From: Tupaia tana
Taxonomy: Eukaryota; Chordata; Mammalia; Scandentia; Tupaiidae
Assembly (NCBI GenBank): GCA_026018925.1
Contig: JAKSZU010000004.1
Location: 17,824,095 to 17,888,094 of the forward strand
Reading direction: 5' to 3'
DNA length: 64,000 nucleotides
The position numbers and the translations under genes are program-made. The notes beneath the pieces are model-generated. The model did not search any database. It was not told the origin of the DNA and saw only the letters and a program-made list of their open reading frames with translations. Of the stretch, positions 24,461 to 36,161 are shown one piece after another. Position 1 is the first letter of the stretch. The number at the start of each line of letters is the position of its first letter.

Positions 24461-26164
<1,704 letters not shown>

Positions 26165-26460
26165 TCACAGGGAGGGGCTGGCAAGAGCAGAATGTAACTT
26201 GAGCAAGAGGACGGGCAGATGGAGTTACAGAGCAGGAAATCATTGGGAAAGCCAGCCAGAGGGCTCACCTGATACCCTGAGGTACTGGAGAGGCTGGCCA
26301 ACCAAGTGTTTGTAAACTGAGCCCTATCATTCCCCAGATGCACGGCCAGTTCCAAGTCACCTCCTTAGCTTTTCAGGTCCTTCTCCAGTAGGCAGAGACC
26401 CTGAGCCAAGAAGCTTCAGGAATCTCTCCCTGCCTCAGCTCTCTATAAGGAGTCACTTCA

Positions 26461-26648
26461 GGACTGGCCTTGTAGTGCAGCAGTTAAGGTCTCTGCATAG
26501 GTAGCTGGATCACTCGTGGCTACCCCAAATTCCAACAGGATGGAGAAACGGAAGAAAAGGGATCGTGATGTGACAACGCCCCATTAGGGGAGTACTCCCT
26601 CTTTCTCTGCCAAGCACAGGTGCACTCTAGCAATTAAAAAAACACAAA
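26461..26648 (+). mobile_element. tRNA-derived SINE, second subfamily
   Basis: Head 'actggccttgtagtgcagca', body 'ccaacaggatggagaaacgg', ends 'gcaattaaaaaaacac'. Confidence 0.7.
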
Positions 26649-26650
26649 AA

Positions 26651-26945
26651 CCAGGGCCAGTGGACGATATAATGATTAAGGCGGCTTGATCTCACATGGC
26701 TGGCTATGTGGTTCAAGTCCTGGACCTGGCAGCTTAAAAAGCACACTGGGCATGTGGGCATGTAGGCATGAGTGCCCAAAATCCTGAGAGGAGAGTGGAG
26801 GAGGGATTGTAGCGTGGCCTAACCTCCAGGGTGGGGGGTGCTTTATCCTCTTCCCTCTCTGCTCTTTCTGGTATGACTATGTGCTGTCTAGCATAATTAT
26901 AAAAACAAAAACCAAAAAAACCCAAAACCAAAAACACCCAGCCAA
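26651..26945 (+). mobile_element. tRNA-derived SINE, diverged
   Basis: Head 'agggccagtggacgatataa', B box 'ggttcaagtcc', body 'cctgagaggagagtggagg' and a long A-rich tail with CAAAA units. Confidence 0.75.
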
Positions 26946-27189
26946 ACAAACAACATGCATTTCAGGTATAGGTACTTAAATGTACCAGGAATAAGGCTCA
27001 AGGAGGGAGATTTGTAGAGATCCAATCCCATACAGCAAGGATTTCTCGAAGTGAACCCACTTAACTTCCCTGCCAACTCAGAGCAAGGAAGCGTAAGAAT
27101 TTAGAATTAAGAGACCATACAAACTACAAAATCTCTTAGAACAAATCACTCTCTCACCCCTCCCATTTACAGATCAGAAAGGCAAGGCT

Positions 27190-27462
27190 AGGACCAGCAG
27201 TTAGCGTAATGGCTATGTCGCTGAACTCCCATGCAGTCGACCGCGGTTCGAGTCCTGGACCTGGTGGCTTAAACTCACGCCAGGCGCGTGTGCATGTGTG
27301 CCCAAGATCCCGAGAGGAGAATGGAGGAGAAGGGATTGTGGTGTGGCCATCCCCCCTGGGGGGTGATTTCTCGTTTTGTATCTCTCTGTCTCTCTCTGTC
27401 TTTCTGGTAAGTGCATGCGCCCTATAGTAAAAACTTCTCAAAAAAAAAAAAAAAAAAAAAAA
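27190..27462 (+). mobile_element. tRNA-derived SINE (dominant family), young
   Basis: Full-length copy with a clean A tail. The target repeat 'aaaggcaaggct' occurs on both sides. Confidence 0.92.
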
Positions 27463-28440
27463 AAAGGCAAGGCTTAGGATGGGACAACGACTTGACAGAT
27501 CAGTGACAGAGTGGGCAGTAGAATCCAGGATTCCTCCCTCCCACTCTTGAGAACTGCTGACAAGAATAAAGCACATTTGTTTTGCTTCTTTCTTCATTAT
27601 TTCAGGTTCCCTAAGAAACAATCTTCCATCACCCCACAAAACTAATTTGACTGGAAAATAATTAGTGCTCTTGAGATAGGATATTTTCTTTGTTATTGGC
27701 AATTAGAGTTAATGACTTTGAAAACAAGGTAGTCCAGTGTGTTAGACGCTAATACAGAAACATTCCTAATAATGTTGCTTAGAATGACACAGGATGTAAG
27801 CATACTTAGAGGCATGTCTGCAAAAAAAAGACAATTAGACAAATTCACTTATGAAGCATGCACATCTCAAAAGAATCATATAATTACAATAGATCAAGTA
27901 TGTACAAGAAATGTCTTAGGAAGACGTAGTTACCAGTGGCACCATCTGGGAGTGAAATATGAGGTCAGAGGAGTGAAAAGATAATTCAGCCAGGCGGTTT
28001 TACATGCGTGTAGCCCAGGGGCCCCCCGGTTCTCACCGAGAGAGACGACCCTTTCCCCAGACAGACAGGGAGGGCAGCAGCCGTCCTCCCTTACAAGGTG
28101 GGTGCACTTCTGCTTCAGTACTGGGAACGGGCTGAGGCTACCCACATGTCCAGTGTGAAAGGGCTGGCTGGGAGTAGTGTGTTTTCATGGGGTTCAGGGG
28201 TCAGGCCCAGCCTGGGCTTATAGATACAGATTTCCATGAGGACCCCCACAAAATAAAACCTCCAAGGTAAGTTCATTAGCAACCAAGTAGGAGGGTGTGG
28301 TTGGGGTTGGTGTGGGGGTTGGGCTCTTAGAGAGGTGAGCAAATGACAGCCCAGGCAGCAGGAAGGGTGGCAGTTACACTCGGCTGTCCTTCCTTAGCCC
28401 TCTGCTCTGGACCTCATGACTTTGTGTTGGGGACACTCTA

Positions 28441-28629
<189 letters not shown>

Positions 28630-28857
28630 CTAAAGGGCACAAGGAGACGACTTTGTGTAGGTGCAGTTATATGGCTGTCACGCTGCAGACCAGCTTTCTT
28701 GGGGTCATATTTACTTTCTTTGGATCAACTAGAAGTCACCTGCGGATTGTTATCCATGGTATCCTCTTCCCTATGCTCCCTTATTTCCCAGCTGAGAGAA
28801 AAATAGGTGAATTCTATGGTGTTGGACTGCTGTAAATTTAGTATAAAATAAGTATGA

Positions 28858-28983
28858 GGGCTGGATCCGTGGCCAAGTGGTTAAGGGAGCTGGATTCCAC
28901 ATGGCCAACTGCAGTTTGGATCCCAGCCCCAGTGGTTTTAAAAACATGCTGGGTACACGTGTGCTCAAAATCCAGATGGATGG
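28858..28983 (+). mobile_element. Second-subfamily SINE, 5' part, split by an insertion
   Basis: Head 'gggctggatccgtggccaag' to 'caaaatccagatgga'. It is interrupted by the SINE at 28984-29250 and continues at 29251-29375. Confidence 0.8.
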
Positions 28984-29250
28984 GGGACCAGCAGTTAGTG
29001 TAATGGCTATGTCGCTGGACTCCCATGTAGTTGACCGTAGTTTGCATCCCGGACCCGGTGGCTTAAAACTCACGCCGGGCGCGTGTGCGTGAGTGCCCAA
29101 GATCCCGAGAGGAGAATGGAGGAGAGGGATTGCGGCGTGACCATCCCCCCTGGGGGGTGATTTCTCGCTTTCTGTCTCTCTGTCTGGCAAGCGCACGCGC
29201 CCTATAGCAAAACAAAACAAAAAACAACTCTCCCAAAAAAAAAAAAAAAA
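28984..29250 (+). mobile_element. tRNA-derived SINE (dominant family), nested
   Basis: A full-length copy inserted inside an older SINE. The short repeat 'aatccaga.gga.gg' from the host element is present on both sides, with a few mismatches. Confidence 0.88.
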
Positions 29251-29375
29251 TCCAGAAGGATGGAGAAATGGAGAAGGGATTGGGGTATGACCATGCCCCG
29301 TATGTGTGGGGATGCTTCCTCCCCCAACCTTGCCTGTGTCTTTGGGAAGCACGTGCAATCTTTGGCAATTAAAAA
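29251..29375 (+). mobile_element. Second-subfamily SINE, 3' part
   Basis: Continuation of the element at 28858: 'ggatggagaaatggagaagg', 'gggtatgaccatgcccc', then 'tggcaattaaaaaaa'. Confidence 0.78.
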
Positions 29376-29897
29376 AATTATCTACATAAAAATATAGAAC
29401 TCTTGTGGCAAACAATTAGATAGGTTGCAACACAGAGGCTAGAGAAGGTAATACATATTCCCGATAGGGAGACTCTTTGCAGCCCATTCAGGAGGGCAAG
29501 AAGGCTTGCAGTAAAACCCCTGACCACTTCAGGTGGCTTAAGGTGACTGTCATGTCCTGGTTTGCCTGTTTGGGACTTTGTTGGTTTAAGCACTGAAAGT
29601 CCTACAGTTGAGGAAACCCCTCAGTTCTGGGAAAACCAGGATGGCTGGTCACTCCAGGTGGCATCAACTCAATAGCCAAACCCACTAGAATTGGACGCTG
29701 TGACTCATCTCTGGAGGGTAGTTTGTGTGCACACGTGAGAATGGCCTCTCTGACAGAAGCAGCACAATGATGGAATTGAAAATGCTGGTTCTGCAGGGCC
29801 AGGCTCACTTACTTACCCCTGCCAAGGAAACCTAGGCAGGTCTTTCAACTTTTTCTTCTTTTCTCCTCCCCTTCCTTTTTCTTTTGTTTCTTTTTCT

Positions 29898-30136
29898 TTT
29901 TGGAAGAGGTTTTCCTATAGGGTGCATGCGCTCACCAGAAAGACAGAGACAAAGCGACAGAAAGCGAGAAATCACCCCCAGGGGTTGCGATCCCTTCTCC
30001 TCCATTCTCTTCTCAGGATCTTGGGCACACACGCACATGCGCCTGGCATGAGTTTAAGCCACCAGGTCCAGGATTTGAACCGTGGTTTACTACATGGGAG
30101 TCCAGTGACATAGCCGTTACGCCAACTGCTGGTCCC
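29898..30136 (-). mobile_element. tRNA-derived SINE (dominant family)
   Basis: Reverse copy, 'gaggttttcctatagggtgc' to 'ccaactgctggtccc'. CT-rich target repeats ('ctttttcttttgtt') lie on both sides. Confidence 0.88.
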
Positions 30137-30174
30137 GTCCCCTCCCTTTTTCTTTTGTTGCTGCTTCTTTTTCA

Positions 30175-30871
30175 CTTGGCCCTTTTCCTTTTCATTGTGG
30201 TAAAATATAAATCATATAATATGCCATTTTAGTTATTTTAAGTGTACAGTTCAGTGGTACTAATTACATTCACACTGTCATGCAATCATTACCACTATTT
30301 CTAAAACTTTTCCATTACTCCAAATGGAAACGCATACTCATTCAGCAATCACCCTCCCCAAGTAACCTCTAGCTTACTTTTATTAATTAATATGTATTAA
30401 TTTGCCTATTCCAAATACCTCAGATACGTGGAATCATACAATATTTGTACTTTATGTCTGACTTATTTCACTGAGTCTAATGTCTTCAAGATTCACACAT
30501 GTTTCATGGCATGTATCAAAACTTCATTCTAATTCAATGGTAAATAATATTTCATTCTATATATACTACTTTTTATATACCCATTTATCTGTTGATGGCC
30601 ACTTGGGTTGTTTTTACAGTTTGGCCATGACACGACAATGTACATTGGTATGTATGCATCTGTGTATGTTTTTAATTCTTTTGGGTACAAACCTAGCTGT
30701 GGAATTGGTGAGTCATATGGTAATTCTATGAGAGGGTTTCTATAAGTTCATGGAAAAGTGGAATTAAAGTATGAGCTTATTTTGGTATAAAGTTTTTTTA
30801 AATCAATGCATTGTTTTTAAAAATTAATGCATTTTTTCTGTAACATTCTGAAGACCCCCGTACGTTAAGTC
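30175..30871 (-). mobile_element. L1 3' region, antisense, part 1
   Basis: Recognisable by ordered antisense landmarks of the L1 ORF2 to 3' end: 'gtgtacagttcagtggta', 'cgtggaatcatacaatattt', 'aataatatttcattct', 'ttttgggtacaaacct', 'catatggtaattctatg'. The coding frame is badly decayed. It is cut by SINEs and continues at 31136 and 31794. Confidence 0.85.
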
Positions 30872-31135
30872 TTTTTTTTTTTTAAGAGGTTTTTGCTATA
30901 GGGCGCGTGTGCTCGCCAGATAGACAGAGAGAGACAGAGAGACAGAGAGAAAGTGAGAAATCACCCCCCAGGGGGGATGGCCACACTACAATTCCTTCTC
31001 CTCCATTCTCCTCTCGGGATCTTGGGCACGCACACACATGCGCCCGGCGTGAGTTTTAAGACACTGGGTCCGGGCGAACCGTGGTCGACTACGTGGGAGT
31101 CCAGCAACATAGCCATTACGCTAACTGCTGGTCCC
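30872..31135 (-). mobile_element. tRNA-derived SINE inside L1
   Basis: Reverse full-length copy. The target repeat 'gttaagtctttt' is on both sides, so it landed in the L1 fragment. Confidence 0.92.
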
Positions 31136-31306
31136 CATGTTAAGTCTTTTGAGGAACTGCCAAACTGTCTTCCACAATAGCTGCCCCATTTTACACTCCC
31201 ACCAGCAATGCACAAAGGTTCTATTTTTCCACATATTCACAACACTTGTTATTTTCTATTTTTTAAATTGTAGTCATCATTGTAGGCATAAAGTGGTATC
31301 TCTCTC
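31136..31306 (-). mobile_element. L1 3' region, antisense, part 2
   Basis: Continues the L1: 'ttgaggaactgccaaactgt', 'ttttacactcccaccagcaa', 'cacttgttattttct'. Confidence 0.85.
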
Positions 31307-31570
31307 TTTTTTTTTTTTTTTTAGAGAGGTTTTTGCTATAAGGCACAAGCACTCGCTGGAGGGACAGAGAGACAGAAAATGAGAAATCACTTCTTGGGAG
31401 GATGGCCACACCACAATCCCTTCTCCTCCATTCTCCTCTCAGGATTTTGGGCATGCATGCACACACACCTGGCGTGAGGTTTTTTTTTTAAGCCACCAGG
31501 TTTGGGACTCAAACTGCTGTCTATTATGTGGGAGTCCAGTGATGTAACCATTATGCCACCTACTGGTTCC
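31307..31570 (-). mobile_element. tRNA-derived SINE inside L1
   Basis: Reverse copy with a longer A tail and a T-rich insertion in the body (near 31481). It ends 'cacctactggttcc'. Confidence 0.85.
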
Positions 31571-31594
31571 TCTCATTGAGTTTAAAAAAAAAAT

Positions 31595-31793
31595 TTTTTT
31601 TTTTAGTTTATTATTTATTTCTTTAGAGACAGGGACACAGGCAGAACCCCAAACAGGTTCCCCACACTGTGATCCCAGTCCCAGCCAGCCTGGATCATAG
31701 GCACATGCATGTCCAGTATATATTGATACAAAGATATGAGATACGGGATATGAACCCAGGGTCCAATCTACCACTGCACCAGCTCCTGGTCCC
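31595..31793 (-). mobile_element. Composite SINE inside L1, tRNA-like head with a different body
   Basis: On the minus strand the head reads 'gggaccaggagctggtgcag' with B-box-like 'gggttcatatccc'. The body then differs from the dominant family and has a 7SL-like string ('tgtgcctatgatccaggctg'). It may be a tRNA/7SL fusion SINE. It is flanked by 'ctcattgag' and 'ctcactgtg'. Confidence 0.55.
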
Positions 31794-32090
31794 TCACTGT
31801 GATTTTTATTTGCATTCCCCTAATAACTAAGGATATTGAGCATCTTTTCATGTGCTTGTTAGCCACTTGTATATCTTCCCTGGAGAAATGTCGGTTAAGT
31901 CTTTTGCTCATTTTTAAAAAATTGAGTCATTTGCCTTTTTGTAGTTGGCTTTTAGGAGTTTTAAAAACTACATTTTCTGGATATTAAACCCTGATCACAT
32001 ATATAATCTGCAAATATTTTCACACCATTCTATAGGTTTCATTTTCTTGATAATGTTCTTTGACATTTAGCCAATCTTAATTTCAGTTTT
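31794..32090 (-). mobile_element. L1 3' region, antisense, part 3
   Basis: Continues the L1: 'tttttatttgcattcccc', 'gagcatcttttcatgtgct', 'gtatatcttccctggagaaa', 'tttctggatattaaaccc'. Confidence 0.85.
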
Positions 32091-32113
32091 TCCAACTATT
32101 AAAAGGGACAACA

Positions 32114-32190
32114 GGGCTGGCCCATGGCCTGGTGGTTAAGGCAGCAGGATCCCACAGAGCTGACCATGTGGTTTGCGTCCTAAGTTCATT
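32114..32190 (+). mobile_element. SINE head, truncated
   Basis: Only the tRNA-like head is present, 'gggctggcccatggcctggt' to 'ggtttgcgtcc'. It belongs to the second head type. Confidence 0.65.
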
Positions 32191-32219
32191 GTAAATCTGA
32201 GGCAATAATGGGTACTTCA

Positions 32220-32396
32220 GCGTACCACTGAAATCTAGGCTTTTTTATTTACCAGTAGAGTGACTTCTAAAAAGTTTCTTAATCTCTCTGAGCTTCAGTT
32301 TTCTCATTCATAAAATGAATATAATAATACTATTTACCTCATAATACTCTGTAACTACTAAACAAGTGTAAGTATTTGGCAATGTGTAAGCACTCA

Positions 32397-32400
<4 letters not shown>
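32220..32400. repeat. MIR-type remnant
   Basis: Has 'aatctctctgagcttcagtt', 'tcattcataaaatgaat' and 'aataatactatttacctcat', a standard MIR pattern. Confidence 0.75.
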
Positions 32401-32428
<28 letters not shown>

Positions 32429-32698
32429 AGTTTTTTTTTTTTTTTTTGAGAGGTTTTTGCTATAGGGCGCGTGCGCTCGCCAGACAGACAGAGAGAGACA
32501 GAGAGACAGAAAGCAGGAAATCACCCCCCAGGGGGGATGGCCACGCCGCAATCCCTTCTCCTCCATTCTCCTCTCGGGATCTTGGGCACGCACGCACACG
32601 CGCCCGGCATGAGTTTAAGCCGCCGGGTCCGGGACTCGAACCGCGGTCGACTACGTGGGAGTCCAGCGACATAGCCATTACGCTAACTGCTGGTTCCC
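32401..32698 (-). mobile_element. tRNA-derived SINE (dominant family), young
   Basis: Reverse copy with a very long poly-T (A tail) and a CpG-rich body that looks close to the family consensus. The target repeat 'tcaagaaat' is on both sides. Confidence 0.93.
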
Positions 32699-32751
32699 TC
32701 AAGAAATGTTAATTGAAATTATTATTATTATTGTGTGTGTGTGTGGTGCTT

Positions 32752-32938
32752 TGTTTTCTTAGATAGGGTCTTGCTATGTCTCAGTGCTTCTGCTTCAACC
32801 TCCTAAGCACCTTGGACTACAGGCATATGCTATCACATGGCTTTTCAGTGTGGGCTGGGAATCAAATCCACTCCTCCCATGTGGCCTCAGCCTGCTGAGC
32901 AGCAATTCCAGTTAGTGCTACTGCAGCTGGGCCTGTAA
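32752..32938 (-). mobile_element. 7SL/Alu-like SINE fused to a tRNA-like head
   Basis: The first half matches the antisense Alu/7SL order: 'agggtcttgctatgt', 'cttcaacctcctaagcacc', 'ttggactacaggcatatgct'. The second half ends as an inverted tRNA-like head ('tgctactgcagctgggcc'). 7SL-derived SINEs occur in primates, rodents and tree shrews, so this is the best taxonomic clue in the window. Confidence 0.65.
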
Positions 32939-33350
32939 TTATTAGTAATAATTGTAATAATGATAAATGATAAAGTTCTATGCCAGAACCTCTGACAGGA
33001 AGTCCTGAGATCTTATTTGAGCTAATGTATTATTCCTCCCCACAGAAGAGTTGGAAGCAGCAGGCTGACTCACAGGCTCACCTACAGCCATTCCTTGTTT
33101 CTGAGCCATGGCTTCATCCAGACCAAGAGCACAAGCACATGAACACACACAGATGGAACAGTAAATCTGGGTCACCAGGACCACCAAGGTCCTAAGTCCC
33201 TCCTAACAAACAATAAATTTGTCAAATTCACATATTCTTATAGAAATGAAATCATTTCCATTTACTAGTAGACTGACTTAAAGCAATGTTTAAAATAGGT
33301 TGTATTTTAAACACTGGATGCCAAGTGTATATCTATATATCTCTCTCTCT
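32939..33350. other. Intron sequence, no element recognised
   Basis: No repeat or exon recognised. Confidence 0.4.
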
Positions 33351-33354
33351 ATTT

Positions 33355-33572
33355 TTTAAATTTTGCTAGAGGGATTGTGTGCTCACCAGAGACAGAGACA
33401 GGGAGAGGAGAAAGCATCCCCTAGAGGGGATGATTATGCTGCAATCTCTTCTCCATCTCTCCCTCCCTTTGGGATCCTGGGCACACACACACACATCCAA
33501 TCTGTTTCTCAAGCTGCTGGGTCTGGGACTTGTACTACACAATCAGTTACCACTAGGACACTGAGATGGCCT
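33355..33572 (-). mobile_element. tRNA-derived SINE, diverged
   Basis: Reverse copy: 'aattttgctagagggattgt', 'ccctagaggggatgat', eroded head. Confidence 0.7.
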
Positions 33573-33992
33573 TTTTTTTTTTTTAATGAGCACCTTTGAA
33601 AATAAAAATGGAAACAGAAACTCTTTTCAAGAACTTGCTTCCCAATTACTACATCTAGTGATGGACACCATTTGCCACATAGAACATAACACAGATATCA
33701 TTTATAGACAGATACATTTCACATAAGATTGAGTTGTTGATGACTTAAATCAACTTCTCTAAAGGTAGGTGCACTGGAGTAAGAAATATTAATTTCATGC
33801 AGGTTTCATATTTTATAAGCTCTCAGGGCTTACACCAACACAATGATGATAAAGAGCAAAGAAGAGACAAGGATTAACCCTACTTGGAATGTAGAAACAT
33901 CCATATCAGGTAACACATTCTCATGTGTTCAAAATAATCAGTTCAAGTCAGATGTGAGGCCAAGAGGAGAGCTAATAATCTATATTTAAAGC
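33573..33992. other. Intron sequence, no element recognised
   Basis: AT-rich intron without recognised features. Confidence 0.4.
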
Positions 33993-34232
33993 AAGGACCA
34001 GCTCGTGGTGCAGTGATAAAACGCGATGCTCTGAGAGGCTGATCTACAAGGGAAAGCCTGATTCATATCTGGAGCCCTCTATGAATATGCCAGGCATCCA
34101 TGGGCCCAGGATCCAGAGTTGGCTGAGGCCAGTGGAGAACTAAGGCATAGAGACCTTGTGGGAGGTCCTGTTTCTCTCTCTCTCTGTTTCACTTAGGGAA
34201 GAAATAAATAAATACATTTAAAAAGAAAAAAC
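33993..34232 (+). mobile_element. Composite SINE, tRNA-like head, different body
   Basis: Head 'aggaccagctcgtggtgcag', B-box-like 'tgattcatatctgg', body 'ccaggatccagagttggctg', CT-rich and A-rich end. The body is unlike that of the dominant family. Confidence 0.6.
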
Positions 34233-34289
34233 GCCCAGTGGTGGCTTCTCCAATCTATATAAACTCTAAAGTCAATCAGGCCTTAGTAC

Positions 34290-34345
34290 CTTTTCTGGAG
34301 ATTCACACAATATATTTTCTGGCTTCAGATCACGGTGAGCAATGC
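34290..34345 (-). CDS. MKNK1: MKNK1 coding exon 6 (catalytic loop)
   Basis: A 56-base exon encoding IAHRDLKPENILCESPEK, with the HRD catalytic Asp at residue 158 and the metal-binding Asn at 163. The acceptor is 'catttcag' and the donor 'gtacta'. Confidence 0.97.
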
Positions 34346-34828
34346 CTGAAATGACAAAGAGCAAAGAAATGGTTAACATATGCACATAATTATCAGACAT
34401 TCCACACACAATTAATTTTTTCCAAATGCTGTTGTTCGCAGATTAATTCCCAATTATGGTACATTAAAAAATCAACGAGCTGCAGGAGGCAGAAGTAACT
34501 GGAGACACAAACCAAAAACACAGTTGATTCTGCAAGTTCTTTTGAAACAGAGGCTTTAGAAGTCTGGCAGGGATAAGAAGGGCTAAATGAATCCAGCTAG
34601 CCTACCTTTCAGCACGGCAATGGCAACCACCAATAAGAAAGCCTAATACAAAGCAGAGCGACGAGCTCTGCAAAAGGCAAAGGCTGCAGCAGCAATGCAG
34701 AAATAATTAGTGCCTGTTTAAGAACGTCTCAGGGGGCTTAGATCGCTCTACCTCATTTCTTCTTGTGTGTCCGATTTAAAAAAAAAAAAAAGATTCCTTC
34801 CATGGGACTCCCTGAATATTCAGCGGAT

Positions 34829-34847
34829 CAAGAGTTAGTTGCCAAGG
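34829..34847 (+). repeat. Target repeat copy 1 of 3
   Basis: The string 'aagagttagttgccaa' (first base c here) occurs also at about 35115-35130 and 35429-35444, bordering two adjacent SINEs. Confidence 0.9.
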
Positions 34848-35115
34848 GACCAGCAGTTAGCGTAATGGCTATGTCGCTGGACTCCCACGTAGTCGACCGC
34901 GGTTCGCGTCTCGGACCCGGTGGCTTACAACTCACGCCGGGCGCGTGTGCGTGCGTGCCCAAGATCCCGAGAGGAGAATGGAGGAGAAGGGATTGCGGCG
35001 TGACCATTCCCCCTGGGGGGTGATTTCTCGCTTTCTGTCTCTATGTCTCTCTCTGTCTGTCTGGCGAGCGCACGCGCCCTATAGCGAAAAACCTCTCCAA
35101 AAAAAAAAAAAAAAA
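34848..35115 (+). mobile_element. tRNA-derived SINE (dominant family), young, copy 1 of a tandem pair
   Basis: Full-length copy, CpG-rich, flanked on both sides by 'agagttagttgccaa'. Confidence 0.93.
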
Positions 35116-35130
35116 AGAGTTAGTTGCCAA

Positions 35131-35428
35131 GGGACCAGCAGTTAGCGTAATGGCTATGTCGCTGGACTCCCACGTAGTCGACCGCGGTTCGAGTCCTGGA
35201 CCCGGTGGCTTAAACTCACGCCGGGTGCGTGTGCGTGCGTGCCCAAGATCCCGGGAGGAGAATGGAGGAGAAGGGATTGCGGCGTGGCCATCCCCCCTGG
35301 GGGGTGATTTCCTGCTTTCTATCTCTCTGTCTCTCTCTGTCTGTCTGGCGAGCACACGCGCCCTATAGCAAAAACCTCTCAAAAAAAAAAAAAACAAAAA
35401 AAGAGAGAGAAAACATAAAAAAAAAAGG
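35131..35428 (+). mobile_element. tRNA-derived SINE (dominant family), young, copy 2 of a tandem pair
   Basis: Second full-length copy right after the first, in the same orientation, flanked by the same target repeat. It has its own differences ('tcgggaggagaatgg'-type changes and a mixed A tail), so it is not an exact copy of its neighbour. Confidence 0.93.
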
Positions 35429-35560
35429 AAGAGTTAGTTGCCAAATCTTCCAAAGCTTGTCTGACTTCCTTACCTGCTCTGCTGTCCTAGGCAGCTCTCC
35501 TAGAAGCAGAGCAAGGACCACTTTGGCCTGAGGGTGCTGTTCTGAAGAGAAGACTCCCCT

Positions 35561-35839
35561 GGGGGCCATCAGGCGGCATGCTGGTTAAAGTGCTGGATCC
35601 CACATGGTGACTCCTCGGTTTGAGTTCTGGAACCGGGTTTTTTTTTTTTTTTTAGTGCCAGGTGCATTTGTGCAGGTGTGTGCATTTGCACAAAATCCCA
35701 AGAGGAGAATGGAGAAGGGATTGCTGCATGGCCATCATTCCCCACCCCCCACCCCCCACCCCTGGCAGATGATTTCTCACTTTCTCTGTTTCTTTTAGGC
35801 AAGCACACATGCTCCTTGGTAAAACTCTTAAAGAGAAAG
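35561..35839 (+). mobile_element. tRNA-derived SINE, diverged
   Basis: Head 'gggggccatcaggcggcatg', a poly-T inside the body and a C-rich stretch near 35743-35762. The target repeat 'gagaagactccc' is on both sides. Confidence 0.85.
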
Positions 35840-35967
35840 AGAGAAGACTCCCTTTGCATTTTGGTCAGTCCTCCTGAAGGAGAATGTAAATAGTTGCCTA
35901 CCTCATGAGGGGTTAAAAGCTGCTGACTGGCACTTGCCCAAGAAGGCACCTGGGGAAAACATCTTTT

Positions 35968-36161
35968 TCTTTCTTTTTAAAAAACATTTATTTATTTATT
36001 TAATTCCATTTGTTATTACTATTATTTTTTAATTTTGACCAGAGAGAGACAGAAAGAGAAAATGGGAAAGTGAGAAAGCAAGCCACCAGGTCAGGGACTT
36101 GAACTGTGGACAGCTATGTGGGAATCCAGTGCCTTTAACCCCCTTGCCACCTGCCAGCTCC
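35968..36161 (-). mobile_element. tRNA-derived SINE, short-body type
   Basis: Reverse copy of the short form: AT-rich start, 'ccagagagagacagaaagag', then straight into the head 'caagccaccaggtcaggg' and 'gccacctgccagctcc'. The same short form is at 49533, 55060, 56663 and 60951. Confidence 0.8.

Noticed and set aside
32471-32702. Recurrent 60-100 residue open frames with near-identical peptides at many places (for example also 35150, 39653, 49227)
   Set aside because: They all fall inside copies of the same SINE, on both strands; the shared peptides reflect the repeat, not a gene family.
34848-34930. tRNA-like A and B boxes suggesting tRNA genes
   Set aside because: They are the heads of SINEs: no cloverleaf stem pairing of a working tRNA is evident, and A tails and target repeats are present.
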